Shown here: one piece after another, positions 17,070-26,123 of the stretch
How the letters are laid out: every line of letters starts with the position of its first letter
Numbering within the stretch: position 1 is the first letter of the stretch
From: CAYYIS01 sp964470965
GTDB lineage: Bacteria > JAAXHH01 > JABIQT01
Direction: 5' to 3'
DNA: 64,000 nt
NCBI GenBank assembly: GCA_964470965.1
Contig: CAYYIS010000003.1
Location: 1-64,000 of the forward strand
Program-made: the position numbers and the translations under genes
Notes under the pieces: model-generated
The model's input: the letters and a program-made list of their open reading frames with translations, nothing else
What the model was told of the DNA's origin: nothing
Databases searched by the model: none

Positions 17070-19757
17070 CTATTCCTTTTCCCAGGTCGCTTTCAGGTCC
17101 CTGAGGGTTTGGCGGACCATGGAATCAGAGGGAGCGACTTCCTGCCATCGTTCGAGAGACCGAATCGCTCCGGCGGTGTCGTTGGATGAGAAATACACTT
17201 TGGCCAGATGCTCGAATCCTTTCGAATAACCCGAATACTGTTCGACACCCCGTTCAAGCGTTTCGATCGCGACCTTATCGTTATCCCCTTTTCGCCGCTG
17301 AGCGTCGCTCAAAATTATGTATCCATCGAAGGTGCCAAAATTTTCCGCCAGATCGCCGGCCAATTCCTCTGCCTTGTCATATTGTCCCGCATCTGCATAA
17401 AACTGGGTGAGCAGGGACCGCTCCCAGGCACCGTCGGTAATCTTCAGCGACCTGTATTGTTCCATCTCTTTTATGGCTTCGTCATAGTTCTTGGCCTGGT
17501 AATGGAGGATAGCCAGCTGCTGAAATGCCGCGCTGTAGTTCCGCAACAGGTTGGTGGTCTGGCGATCCTTGTACACGGTAGAATCAGCGATGCCGCGGTA
17601 TTGATACACATCCCACAGGTTTTTATGGGTGCGTGCCAGATCCATCTTTTCCCGGCCTCTTGTCTCAGTCAGACGGAAGACCATACCCTCCATCTGGAAA
17701 TATTCCCGAAGACCCACATAGTTATCGGGCGATACGGTCACAGCAAAGAAAACAGGTCGCTTCCAGCCGTTCATACGTATGATGTCGAGTATCATAAGAT
17801 CCTGGACGCGAATATAACCCCGGCCATCCGGCAATGCCCCTGCTTTGGGAACAGTCCAGGACAGGCCCGCAATTTCCACCTGCTTGTCCTCCCAGAGTTG
17901 CAGTGATATCCGGTCAATCTGTTCCTCGCTCAATGAAATCTGTACCTTGGGCTCCATATTCTTAAGCTGCCGTATGTACCAACTGGTGTTAAGAAGGCTC
18001 AAATTTACGATACGAACGTCTTTCCTGATGCCTTCCACCTCTTGAAGGAACCACAGTGTGAACGTATCGTTGTCGCCATTGGTAAACAGGATGCCGTTTT
18101 CGTCGCAGGATTGGAGGATATTATAGGCGTAATCGTAGGGAATGTAATTGCCTTCACGTGTATGGGTCGGGTAGTTGTAGCCATACGTGGCCACGGGAAC
18201 AGCAAGCGACAGGATGGCACCGGCGGATAGAATAGGCATTACTGGTGCCCCGACTTTTTTTAACCATTCTTTGATCTGGTCGAGCACCTGCACGACGCCC
18301 ATACCCATCAGCATCGAGAAGAAAACGAAGGCCGGAGTGAAGAAGTAATCCCGCTCCCTTACCTCCCGCTGAACACCGCGTGTGCCATCCGAGAAATTCA
18401 TATACAGGATAAGCCCCACGCTGCATATGAGAATCATGGCGGTCATGAACAGGGCCAACCGTTTGTCGTACTTCCACAGTGCCATTAGTCCCAGCAGTCC
18501 CAGCAGAAGCGGAAACAGCCATGCCGGGAATTCCGGGCTTCCGTACTGCCGCGAAAAGAACCGCCAGAAACCGATATTTTCTCCATCTCCGAACTGGGAC
18601 GAAAGGCTTCCCTTCCGATTGAACATCGAGACCATCATGCTTTCCTGTCCATATTGTTTACGTTCCAGAAACCCTTCGAAATTCTTCCAGTTGGACGGAT
18701 TGTTTTCGTTGATGGCCGGCTGTTGTCCGGAGCGGATCGGCACGTAGAAATTCACGCTGTACCCGATGGCAATCAACACCAGCATGGCAGCCCAGAAATT
18801 CCAGGTATACCGGGTCTGCCCCACCGTGGCAGATACCAGAAGAAGTGCCAGGCAGACGAGAACCATGATGAACAGCATGCTTCCCAAGGAGATCTCGAAC
18901 GCACCAATCGCAATGGGGTTGTCATTGAATCCGCCGCCGCCTTCGGAGCCGATGGCCAGAAGCATAAGGGACAGGACTATGCCACCCAGAAACCAGGGCC
19001 ACGGCACCTGTCCTTTGAACATGATCAGGCCGATTAATGTAAGAGGTATGGCGGTAAAGAACGGGTCGACGGACGCCACTATACTACCCATTATCAGGCC
19101 CATAATCGCGAACAGTCCGGCTACAGGCAGCGATATCTCTTTGCGGTCCGTTGTGATAGCGCATAGGAATACAGCCGGTGCGATCAGCAGCGTGAACATA
19201 TGCACGGCAATGCCCAGAAACGCGAGGTAACCGATCAATAGGAGATATCGTTCGCTGCCGACATTGTCGTGTCTTTCCACCCAGTGGATGGTCAGCCACG
19301 TGCATACCGACATGATGAGCATGGACAGGGCGTACACTTCGGCTTCCACCGCATTGAACCAAAATGTGTCAGAAAAAGCCAGCATCAGGGACCCGGTCAA
19401 TGCGCCGCAATGTACCACCAGCATTTCGCCCAGAGACTCCGGCTCATCGCGCCACATGGAGACTGTTTTTACCACAATCAGGTATACCATCATTACTGTC
19501 AACGCACTGAAAAGACCGGACGACATATTGACCCGCCACGCCACTTCTCCGATCGGTAGCATAGCAAAAAGGCGGCCCAGAAGAATATACAGAGGTGATC
19601 CGGGAGGATGGGGGATGCCCAGAATATAGGACGTAGCGATGAACTCGCCTCCGTCCCAGAAAGGCACGGTTGGCGCGACTGTGATCAGGTAGACTATAAA
19701 TGAAATAAGGAACGCAAGTCCTGCAAATACAATTCGCATCAGACGAAATTGACTCAT
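17070..19757 (-). CDS. DUF2723 membrane protein with C-terminal TPR region (GT117/TMEM260-like)
   Basis: This 895-residue protein has about 12 hydrophobic helices in the first 520 residues. The N-terminus has APTVPFWDGGEFIATSYILG and PHPPGSPLYILLGRLFAMLP, the hallmark of DUF2723, which is related to human TMEM260 protein O-mannosyltransferase. The DGGEF acidic pair lies in the first extracytoplasmic loop as in other GT-C enzymes. After a soluble domain (about 540-690) comes a TPR-like stretch (about 720-880; DEAIKEMEQYRSLK, AGAIRSLERWQEV). It probably glycosylates exported proteins or glycans from a lipid-linked sugar. It is the first gene of the minus-strand cluster; AAGG lies 9 bases before the ATG. 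Confidence 0.85.
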   Translation of the reverse strand: MSQFRLMRIVFAGLAFLISFIVYLITVAPTVPFWDGGEFIATSYILGIPHPPGSPLYILLGRLFAMLPIGEVAWRVNMSSGLFSALTVMMVYLIVVKTVSMWRDEPESLGEMLVVHCGALTGSLMLAFSDTFWFNAVEAEVYALSMLIMSVCTWLTIHWVERHDNVGSERYLLLIGYLAFLGIAVHMFTLLIAPAVFLCAITTDRKEISLPVAGLFAIMGLIMGSIVASVDPFFTAIPLTLIGLIMFKGQVPWPWFLGGIVLSLMLLAIGSEGGGGFNDNPIAIGAFEISLGSMLFIMVLVCLALLLVSATVGQTRYTWNFWAAMLVLIAIGYSVNFYVPIRSGQQPAINENNPSNWKNFEGFLERKQYGQESMMVSMFNRKGSLSSQFGDGENIGFWRFFSRQYGSPEFPAWLFPLLLGLLGLMALWKYDKRLALFMTAMILICSVGLILYMNFSDGTRGVQREVRERDYFFTPAFVFFSMLMGMGVVQVLDQIKEWLKKVGAPVMPILSAGAILSLAVPVATYGYNYPTHTREGNYIPYDYAYNILQSCDENGILFTNGDNDTFTLWFLQEVEGIRKDVRIVNLSLLNTSWYIRQLKNMEPKVQISLSEEQIDRISLQLWEDKQVEIAGLSWTVPKAGALPDGRGYIRVQDLMILDIIRMNGWKRPVFFAVTVSPDNYVGLREYFQMEGMVFRLTETRGREKMDLARTHKNLWDVYQYRGIADSTVYKDRQTTNLLRNYSAAFQQLAILHYQAKNYDEAIKEMEQYRSLKITDGAWERSLLTQFYADAGQYDKAEELAGDLAENFGTFDGYIILSDAQRRKGDNDKVAIETLERGVEQYSGYSKGFEHLAKVYFSSNDTAGAIRSLERWQEVAPSDSMVRQTLRDLKATWEKE

Positions 19758-19811
19758 CGGGCAATACCTTTTAAAGAATAATTACTTATAATATTCAGGA
19801 GATTTTTGATC

Positions 19812-20543
19812 TTATCTACCGATCGCAAGACGCGTGGCCAAAAAGTCAGGCAAACATGCACTTCTGATCTTTTGCTGCGCGGTTTCCACGTCGTATTTGA
19901 TTCGTTTTATCTCCACCTGCACGTTGTCGCTATCATAGACACAGTACGCTGCACGGGGATCTCCGTCCCGCGGCTGACCTACGCTGCCCACGTTGACAAT
20001 ATATCGGCAGTCCGCATTTAACTGACACTGATTACCCGGAACCTCACTGCATATCCCGTCATGGTCGCGAAAGATCACCGGGTTATGAGTATGGCCCACA
20101 AAACATACCGACACGTCATCGGGCAGCGCATGGAATTCGAGTGTTGCCTGAGGTAACGACAGGATATAACCCCATTTCTCCGGTTCGGAAGGGGTGGCAT
20201 GGACGGCCAAGATATTATCCTGTTTGAGTTCGAACGGCAGATTGCTCAAATAATGTCGGCCGTCCCGGGTCAGGTTCTGCATGGTCCACAGAGCCGCTTC
20301 CGCAGCGTTCCGATTAAAATAGGTCAGGTCTACCTTGCCTACCGCAGCGAAATCATGGTTTCCGGCAATCACATCGGTCGTGAGTCCCCACACTAGTTCG
20401 AGACATTCGTTAGGATTGGCGCCGTATCCTACGACGTCGCCAAGGCACCAGATGGTTTCGATCCGTTCATCTTTCAGAGCATTCAGAACTGCTTCAAAGG
20501 CTTCCTGGTTTCCATGAATGTCCGAGATAAGGCCGTAACGCAC
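19812..20543 (-). CDS. calcineurin-like metallophosphoesterase
   Basis: This 243-residue protein has all metal-ligand blocks of the calcineurin-like superfamily in order: ISDIHGN at the N-terminus, GDVVGYGANPNE, AGNHD, and FVGHTHNP with a following NVGSVGQPRDGDPRAAY. The last block is typical of the YfcE/MJ0936 branch of small cytoplasmic phosphodiesterases. The natural substrate of such proteins is often unknown. The start is GTG (20543), with AAGGA seven bases upstream. It stands between the glycan cluster and the nusB end of the riboflavin operon. An 88-base spacer separates it from nusB, and read-through from the operon is possible. Confidence 0.85.
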   Translation of the reverse strand: MRYGLISDIHGNQEAFEAVLNALKDERIETIWCLGDVVGYGANPNECLELVWGLTTDVIAGNHDFAAVGKVDLTYFNRNAAEAALWTMQNLTRDGRHYLSNLPFELKQDNILAVHATPSEPEKWGYILSLPQATLEFHALPDDVSVCFVGHTHNPVIFRDHDGICSEVPGNQCQLNADCRYIVNVGSVGQPRDGDPRAAYCVYDSDNVQVEIKRIKYDVETAQQKIRSACLPDFLATRLAIGR

Positions 20544-20631
20544 CCCGAATCCTTCCTAAGAGCCCGTACAAGGGGCCCGGGCAGTGTGTTTACGCACACC
20601 AAAAGATAATACAATACAGAAAGCATTTGGT

Positions 20632-21045
20632 TCAATTGATGTGCGCGGTGAACGCTTGTGACGAGATCGCGTCAAGGATACCGTTGACAAAACGTCCTGA
20701 CTCTTCGGTGCTGTATTTTTTGGCTATTTCTATAGCTTCGTCGATAGACACGGCCGCCGGAATGTCCGGGCAGGCCAACAATTCACATGTTGCAAGCCGG
20801 ATGATACAATCGTCGACACGGGCCATTCGTTCCGGATTCCAGTGCTGAAGGACGGACCGTGTTATTTTATCGATCTCGTTCGTATGGATCTGCAATCGGT
20901 CGATCAACATGCGTGCGAAAGTCTGCTCTTCGTTGGAAGCGAGATTCCATCCCGGCAGTTCTTCGAGGATCAGCGACACGGGTGTTTCTGTCTGTGTGGA
21001 TGCATACAGCGCTTGGAGCGCCAGTTCTCGACCGCGGCGCCTCAT
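20632..21045 (-). CDS. nusB: transcription antitermination factor NusB
   Basis: This 137-residue protein begins MRRRGRELALQALYA and contains DEAIEIAKKYSTEESGRFVN, the conserved C-terminal NusB signature. NusB binds boxA RNA with S10 and takes part in rRNA antitermination. The ATG (21045-21043) overlaps the TGA of ribH (ATGA), so the true start is well defined even though the open frame continues upstream. The ribH-nusB pair is a very common arrangement in bacteria. Length is normal. Confidence 0.93.
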   Translation of the reverse strand: MRRRGRELALQALYASTQTETPVSLILEELPGWNLASNEEQTFARMLIDRLQIHTNEIDKITRSVLQHWNPERMARVDDCIIRLATCELLACPDIPAAVSIDEAIEIAKKYSTEESGRFVNGILDAISSQAFTAHIN

Positions 21046-21521
21046 TCGTTGCGGTCCAGAGTCTGGATAAGGTCGGCCATTTCGATGGCGCCCAGCGCGG
21101 TTTCCCACCCTTTGTTGCCGGCCTTGGTTCCCGCCCGTTCGATGGCCTGTTCGATCGTATCTGTAGTCAGCACACCGAACATCACCGGTACACCGGTGTC
21201 CGCAGCAACAGAGACGATGCCGCTCGTGGCGCCGTTTGCCACATGGTCGAAGTGGGCGGTGGCACCGCGAATGATGGTACCGAGGCAAATGACTGCGTTG
21301 TAGCGTTCGGACGAAGCCATGTGTTTGGCTGCCAAAGGAATCTCGAACGATCCGGGCACCCATGCCACATCTATATTGTCATCGACCACCCCGTGCCGCT
21401 TCAGACAGTCCAATGCGCCTTCTAGCAGCCGGACATTTATGAATTCATTAAACCGACTAACCACGATTCCGAATCGACAATTGCCTGCATTGTTCAAATG
21501 GCCTTCGTATACATTAGGCAA
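21042..21521 (-). CDS. ribH: 6,7-dimethyl-8-ribityllumazine synthase
   Basis: This 159-residue enzyme condenses the ribityl-aminouracil with 3,4-dihydroxy-2-butanone 4-phosphate in the penultimate step of riboflavin synthesis. Conserved blocks are SRFNEFINVRLLEGAL, VPGSFEIPLAA, and GTIIRGATAHFDHVANGA with the catalytic histidine. The start appears to be TTG (21521) with GGAG about seven bases before it. It lies 11 bases after ribBA and overlaps nusB. No unusual features. Confidence 0.95.
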   Translation of the reverse strand: MPNVYEGHLNNAGNCRFGIVVSRFNEFINVRLLEGALDCLKRHGVVDDNIDVAWVPGSFEIPLAAKHMASSERYNAVICLGTIIRGATAHFDHVANGATSGIVSVAADTGVPVMFGVLTTDTIEQAIERAGTKAGNKGWETALGAIEMADLIQTLDRNE

Positions 21522-21532
21522 AACAGTACTCC

Positions 21533-22789
21533 TTACATGAGGCTATCGAACTCATTTTCTTCCTTGAACATATCTTCGTCTATCTCACTAAGCAGATGTC
21601 CCAGCTTCCCACGCTTGGTGGCCAGGTATTTCAGGTTGTGCTCATTGGGATGCGTTTCAAGGGGGAGACGATCGACGACGGTCAGGCCGTAGCCGTCTAT
21701 ACCGACTCGTTTTTCCGGGTTGTTCGTCATGATGCGAATGGTCGTAAGACCCAGGTCGGCAAGGATCTGGGCACCGATGCCGTAGTCCCGGGCATCGACC
21801 GGCAAACCGAGCTGTAAATTCGCTTCCACTGTATCATGCCCCTGATCCTGAAGGGCATAAGCCCTGAGCTTGTTGGCCAGCCCGATGCCGCGACCTTCCT
21901 GACGCATATACAGCAGAACGCCCTGACCTTCGTCGCTGATTTTCCGGAGCGCCTTCTGAAGCTGGTCGCCGCAATCGCACCGCATGGATCCAAACACATC
22001 GCCTGTCAGACACTGGGAATGGACTCGTACCAGAATGTCCTGCGCCCCTTCGATCACGCCTTTGACCAGCACCACATGGTGTTCTCCCGTAAGCGTGTCT
22101 TCGTACAAATGTGATGTGAATTCGCCATATTTGCTGGGCATGGTCGTGGTGACGAGACGCTTCACCAGTATTTCGGTCTGTCGGCGGTATTCAATCAGGT
22201 CCTTAATAGTGATTATCTTGAGTCCGTGGGCGTCGGCGATTTCGATCAGGCGAGGCATCAGTGCCATGGAGCCATCGTCATCCATTATCTCACAGAGTAC
22301 ACCCGCCGGATACAGCCCGGCCATCCGGGCCAGATCAACTGTTGCCTCCGTGTGACCGGAACGGCGTAGAACGCCACCGTGGAACGACTGCAGAGGAAAA
22401 ACATGACCTGGGCGGGCCAAGTCATCGGGTTTACTTTCGGGACGAACAAAGACGCGGATGGTTTCTGCGCGGTCGGGGGCGGATATTCCGGTCGTGGTTC
22501 CGTTGACCGCATCGACAGATACTGTAAAGCGGGTTCCCAGAATGGCGGTATTCTCATCTTCATCGACCATAGCCGGGATCTTCAGCTCTTCCAGGCGCTC
22601 ACGGGTGGTCGGCAGGCAGATTAGGCCACGGCCGTAACGTGCCATGAAGTTAATAGTCTCAGGTGAGACCCGCTCGGCAGCCATAATAAAATCACCTTCG
22701 TTCTCCCGGTCTTCATCGTCGCACACGATGAGAATGCGGCCTGATTTGATTTCCTCTATAGCTTCCGGGATAGAACAGAACACAGACAT
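21533..22789 (-). CDS. ribBA: bifunctional DHBP synthase / GTP cyclohydrolase II
   Basis: This 418-residue fusion has an N-terminal half (about 1-205) that is 3,4-dihydroxy-2-butanone-4-phosphate synthase, with DDEDRENEGDFIMAAE and RRSGHTEATVDLARMAG. The C-terminal half is GTP cyclohydrolase II, with the zinc cysteines in CLTGDVFGSMRCDCGDQL and the catalytic block MRQEGRGIGL. Together they catalyse both entry reactions of riboflavin synthesis. Both active sites look complete. AGG precedes the ATG. It is third in the operon after ribD and ribE. Confidence 0.95.
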   Translation of the reverse strand: MSVFCSIPEAIEEIKSGRILIVCDDEDRENEGDFIMAAERVSPETINFMARYGRGLICLPTTRERLEELKIPAMVDEDENTAILGTRFTVSVDAVNGTTTGISAPDRAETIRVFVRPESKPDDLARPGHVFPLQSFHGGVLRRSGHTEATVDLARMAGLYPAGVLCEIMDDDGSMALMPRLIEIADAHGLKIITIKDLIEYRRQTEILVKRLVTTTMPSKYGEFTSHLYEDTLTGEHHVVLVKGVIEGAQDILVRVHSQCLTGDVFGSMRCDCGDQLQKALRKISDEGQGVLLYMRQEGRGIGLANKLRAYALQDQGHDTVEANLQLGLPVDARDYGIGAQILADLGLTTIRIMTNNPEKRVGIDGYGLTVVDRLPLETHPNEHNLKYLATKRGKLGHLLSEIDEDMFKEENEFDSLM

Positions 22790-22846
22790 GGATCAACCTC
22801 AGGAGAATTTAGAGTTAATACAGAATACCTGCCGATATGCCCGTCC

Positions 22847-23443
22847 CTACGCCCGGCCAGCCTGGAGAAGGGACTCGACATATTTTCCTAACATATCTAC
22901 TTCTATGTTGACGGACGCACCTGTTTCTTTCGAGCCGAATGTGGTTATTTCCGCAGTGTGCGGGATGATTGCCACGGCACATATATTACCGGTCAAAGCC
23001 GCGATTGTCAAGCTAATTCCATCCAGAGCAATTGACCCTTTCTCAACAAGATACGGCAATAATGAGTCGTGTATTTCAAGGGTGTACCAGATGCTGTTTC
23101 CTCGGCGCTCCTTGCCCGTAATTCGACCGATACCATCCACATGTCCCTGCACAAGATGACCGTCGATACGATCGGACAGTTTCAGTGTCCGTTCCAGGTT
23201 TACGGTATCGCCTGTTTTAAGAAATCCGAACGTGGTCCGCCGGATTGTTTCTTCAACGACTTGAACCATAAAATTGCGCTCGTCATGTGTCACGACCGTG
23301 AGGCAAGTCCCGTTGACCGCGATACTGGCCCCGGTTTCGGTTTCACCTGCTATGCCGGGGGCACCTATGGTTACGTCCATTCCGCCGTTCGCTTTCTTGA
23401 TGTGTTCGACGGTACCCTGCATTTCGATGATGCCTGTAAACAT
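22847..23443 (-). CDS. ribE: riboflavin synthase alpha chain
   Basis: This 198-residue protein has the diagnostic N-terminus MFTGIIEMQGTVEHI and two similar lumazine-binding barrels, marked by the repeated patterns SIAVNGTCLTVV and SIALDGISLTIA. GHLVQGHVDGIG links the two halves. It converts two lumazine molecules to riboflavin and the aminouracil. AAAGG precedes the ATG. It is second in the operon. Both barrels are intact and length is normal. Confidence 0.95.
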   Translation of the reverse strand: MFTGIIEMQGTVEHIKKANGGMDVTIGAPGIAGETETGASIAVNGTCLTVVTHDERNFMVQVVEETIRRTTFGFLKTGDTVNLERTLKLSDRIDGHLVQGHVDGIGRITGKERRGNSIWYTLEIHDSLLPYLVEKGSIALDGISLTIAALTGNICAVAIIPHTAEITTFGSKETGASVNIEVDMLGKYVESLLQAGRA

Positions 23444-23479
23444 AAGTTTGCCTTTGAAAGGGCACGGCCTGCCGTACCG

Positions 23480-24589
23480 TTATAGATCGTTTGTGTAATC
23501 TATGAAGCCCTCGACAAGGATATCGTCACCGGATCGCTCTATGGTGATTTTCCGGAGGTTGATGGCGCTGTCTAAGGTTGAGATGTTCAGATTGCCAATG
23601 GCCGAGAGGCCGGTTCCGAGTAATTTTGGTGCGATAAAGCAGGCGATCCGATGGACCGCTTGTTCTCTAAGGAATGCGGTGGCTACCCGACTGCCTCCTT
23701 CGATCATGAGGGTCATGATCTCCCGTTTTCCCAAGTCTTCTAATAACGCTTGGAGGTCCACATGGCCGTCTTCCGAACCGGGAAGCGTCAAGCATTGGGC
23801 GCCTGCCTGGTGCAGGGCTACCCGGCGTGCATTCGGCGCACGATCGGTCATATATATGACCGGCGGTGCTTCCCCCGTGCTGAATATGCGGGCATTTACC
23901 GGTGTCCTGCCGGTGCTGTCCAGAATAATACGACGGGGCTGGCGTCCCCCCACATGCCGGACCGTAAGTTCCGGATCATCCGCCAGAACGGTTCCGACGC
24001 CCACAAGCACACCGTCCGACTCACATCGCATCTGATGGCTGCGTGTGCGTGCTTCCCGTCCCGTGATCCATTGGGACTGCCCGGTGCAGGTGGCCACCTT
24101 CCCATCCAGCGTCTGCGCGAGTTTAAGAAGGACGAACGGTTTGCCGGTCTGCCGGTGATGTATGTAGGCAGCGTTCAGGCGCCGTGCTTCAGTCTCCAAA
24201 AGGCCCACCTCTACAGTGATACCTGCAGCCCGTAATCGTGCGATGCCCTTTCCGGAGACACCAGGATCCGGGTCCGTCATCGCCACCACGACCCGTGTGA
24301 TTCCTGCTGCTATCGTCGCCTCGGTGCAGGGCGGTGTTCGTCCGTGAAAGCCGCATGGCTCTAAAGAGACGTACATCGTGCTCCCCTGCGTCCGTCCGTC
24401 CGCTTCCCGAATCGCGTGGGCTTCTGCGTGGGGCTGTCCCACCGCTGGGTGGAAGCCTTCCCCTGCGACCGCTCCGTCCCGTACGATTACGGCGCCCACC
24501 ATAGGATTGGGGCTCGTGTATCCCCGTCCTTGGGCTGCCAGCGTGAGGGCGCGACGCATCCATTCGGAATCTTGATTTTTCGTTTTCAT
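23480..24589 (-). CDS. ribD: bifunctional riboflavin deaminase-reductase
   Basis: The N-terminal deaminase domain has zinc ligands in QPHAEAHAI and LEPCGFHGRTPPCTEA. The reductase domain follows (SQWITGREARTRSHQMRCES, ILDSTGRTPVNARIF, LMIEGGSRVATAFL). It performs the second and third steps from GTP. I start it at ATG 24589 (MKTKNQDSEWMRRAL, about 369 residues). A longer frame reaches 24631, but that would begin inside the promoter at 24620-24648. First gene of the riboflavin operon. Confidence 0.93.
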   Translation of the reverse strand: MKTKNQDSEWMRRALTLAAQGRGYTSPNPMVGAVIVRDGAVAGEGFHPAVGQPHAEAHAIREADGRTQGSTMYVSLEPCGFHGRTPPCTEATIAAGITRVVVAMTDPDPGVSGKGIARLRAAGITVEVGLLETEARRLNAAYIHHRQTGKPFVLLKLAQTLDGKVATCTGQSQWITGREARTRSHQMRCESDGVLVGVGTVLADDPELTVRHVGGRQPRRIILDSTGRTPVNARIFSTGEAPPVIYMTDRAPNARRVALHQAGAQCLTLPGSEDGHVDLQALLEDLGKREIMTLMIEGGSRVATAFLREQAVHRIACFIAPKLLGTGLSAIGNLNISTLDSAINLRKITIERSGDDILVEGFIDYTNDL

Positions 24590-24619
24590 AGTTTTTCCAT
24601 TTCCATAATCAGCCACCTT

Positions 24620-24648
24620 TATATATCTCAATCATAACATATTGTCAA
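24620..24648 (-). promoter_or_regulatory. sigma70-type promoter of the riboflavin operon
   Basis: On the minus strand TTGACA (24648-24643) is followed after exactly 17 bases by TATATA (24625-24620), an almost ideal housekeeping promoter. Transcription would start near 24613, leaving a leader of only about 24 bases before ribD. This leaves no room for an FMN riboswitch. Confidence 0.7.
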
Positions 24649-24749
24649 ACCCGATTTTACTTGACAGTCACAGTCTGCGGCCCGTAGGTTTGTGGAAATC
24701 AATCTGCACCATTGAAATGTTCCGCGGATCAATTATCTGAACGCAATAT

Positions 24750-26123
24750 ATGATTTCTACTGATATTCTTTTCAGTGCGGATCAATTTATCCTGGTAACA
24801 CTTTTGGTAAAGATCGGCGTGATGGCGAGTCTCGCGACGATTCTGGTCCGGTATACATTTTTCAGACGTATTCTGTTGATAGAGGACAGGGGTCGGCGGG
24901 AGGACTGGCAATTTGCGTCGCTGTTCGGTGCGTTGATCGCGATCGGTGTTGTCAGCCGACTGTTAGTGGGATATGCCGGCGCGGACATTTCACTCGCCGG
25001 AACGCTCCTGATAGGCGTTCTGACAGGACCGTTGATCGGGTTCGTCATCGGCACGCTGCTCGGTGCCATTCCCGCGTTGAGCGGTGAAATCCTCGCCATT
25101 CCGATGGGCGCACTCTACGGCGTTGCCGGCGGGTTGGTGAGCATCACTTGTCCCACCCGGGACGCGGTATGGAATTTCTCTCCTATCACTCTGATGAATG
25201 TGTATCGATTCCTGAAGTCCAGCCTGGTGACACCGCGTCCCAAGTGGCAGGTAGCTCTGGTCGTAGCCTGTGTGATGATGGAAATGGTTCGAATGACGTT
25301 CAGTCAGCGGTTTGCGACGGAAGGGTGGCTGTTCAGCCTGGCACCGGAGGGATCACTGGTATATTTATGTGTCTTTGTCAGTACGGTAGCCTGCCTGGGA
25401 ATCCCCCTGAAGATCTGGAACAGCACCCGGATTCAGGCCATGCTCGAAAAGCAGGAAGCGCTGATCAGCCGGGCCCGGTTCGATGCATTGCAGAGCCAGA
25501 TAAACCCGCATTTTCTTTTCAACACACTGAACTCCATTGCGGCCACTGTACGGACCGACCCTGAAAAAGCCCGGCAGATCGTCCAGAAGCTTTCGAGGAT
25601 TCTCAGGCGGCTTCTAAACACGGATGAGGACTTGGTGCCGTTGCGGGACGAACTGGCCTTTATAGACACATACCTCGACATCGAGTTGATCCGGTTTGGG
25701 AAAGATAAACTGTGTATCGAACGTCAAATCGATCCGGACACTCTGGACGTTATGATTCCGAATATGGTACTCCAACCAGTAATCGAGAATGCGATTAAAC
25801 ATGGTCTGGCAGCGAAAATTTCAGGAGGGTGCATCTCCATTTCGAGCAGACGTGAAAAAGGGTTCGTGGTGATCCAGATTGAGGACAACGGGGTCGGAGT
25901 ATCGGAAGAGCGGCTGAAGACTGTGATGACCGCCGGTATCGGCTTGAGCAATGTGAACGAACGGCTGCAGGTTATGTTCGGAAGTCAGTACGACCTGGGG
26001 TTTTTCAGCCTGCCTGACCAGGGGGCACGTGTCCGGATCGAGATCCCGGATAGCCCCCCGGAGTGGCTGGTGATAGAGGATGCGAGAGAAGGACAGGATG
26101 CCCATTCGTACAGTGATAGTTGA
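24750..26123 (+). CDS. LytS/YehU-family sensor histidine kinase
   Basis: This 457-residue membrane sensor has five or six N-terminal helices (about 15-215), including GTLLIGVLTGPLIGFVIGTL, matching the 5TM-Lyt type sensor module. A short coil leads to the His_kinase domain with the phosphoacceptor H254 in QINPHFLFNTLNSI. The ATPase domain has the N-box MVLQPVIENAIKHGL and the G-boxes IEDNGVGVSEE and GIGLSNVNERL. All key residues are present. It overlaps the response regulator gene by 26 bases and is divergent from the riboflavin operon. LytS-type kinases sense envelope or small-metabolite cues; the signal here is unknown. I see no clear Shine-Dalgarno sequence. Confidence 0.88.
   Translation: MISTDILFSADQFILVTLLVKIGVMASLATILVRYTFFRRILLIEDRGRREDWQFASLFGALIAIGVVSRLLVGYAGADISLAGTLLIGVLTGPLIGFVIGTLLGAIPALSGEILAIPMGALYGVAGGLVSITCPTRDAVWNFSPITLMNVYRFLKSSLVTPRPKWQVALVVACVMMEMVRMTFSQRFATEGWLFSLAPEGSLVYLCVFVSTVACLGIPLKIWNSTRIQAMLEKQEALISRARFDALQSQINPHFLFNTLNSIAATVRTDPEKARQIVQKLSRILRRLLNTDEDLVPLRDELAFIDTYLDIELIRFGKDKLCIERQIDPDTLDVMIPNMVLQPVIENAIKHGLAAKISGGCISISSRREKGFVVIQIEDNGVGVSEERLKTVMTAGIGLSNVNERLQVMFGSQYDLGFFSLPDQGARVRIEIPDSPPEWLVIEDAREGQDAHSYSDS

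Noticed and set aside
24590..24749. FMN riboswitch before ribD
   Set aside because: None of the conserved RFN segments is visible and the strong promoter leaves a leader of about 24 bases.
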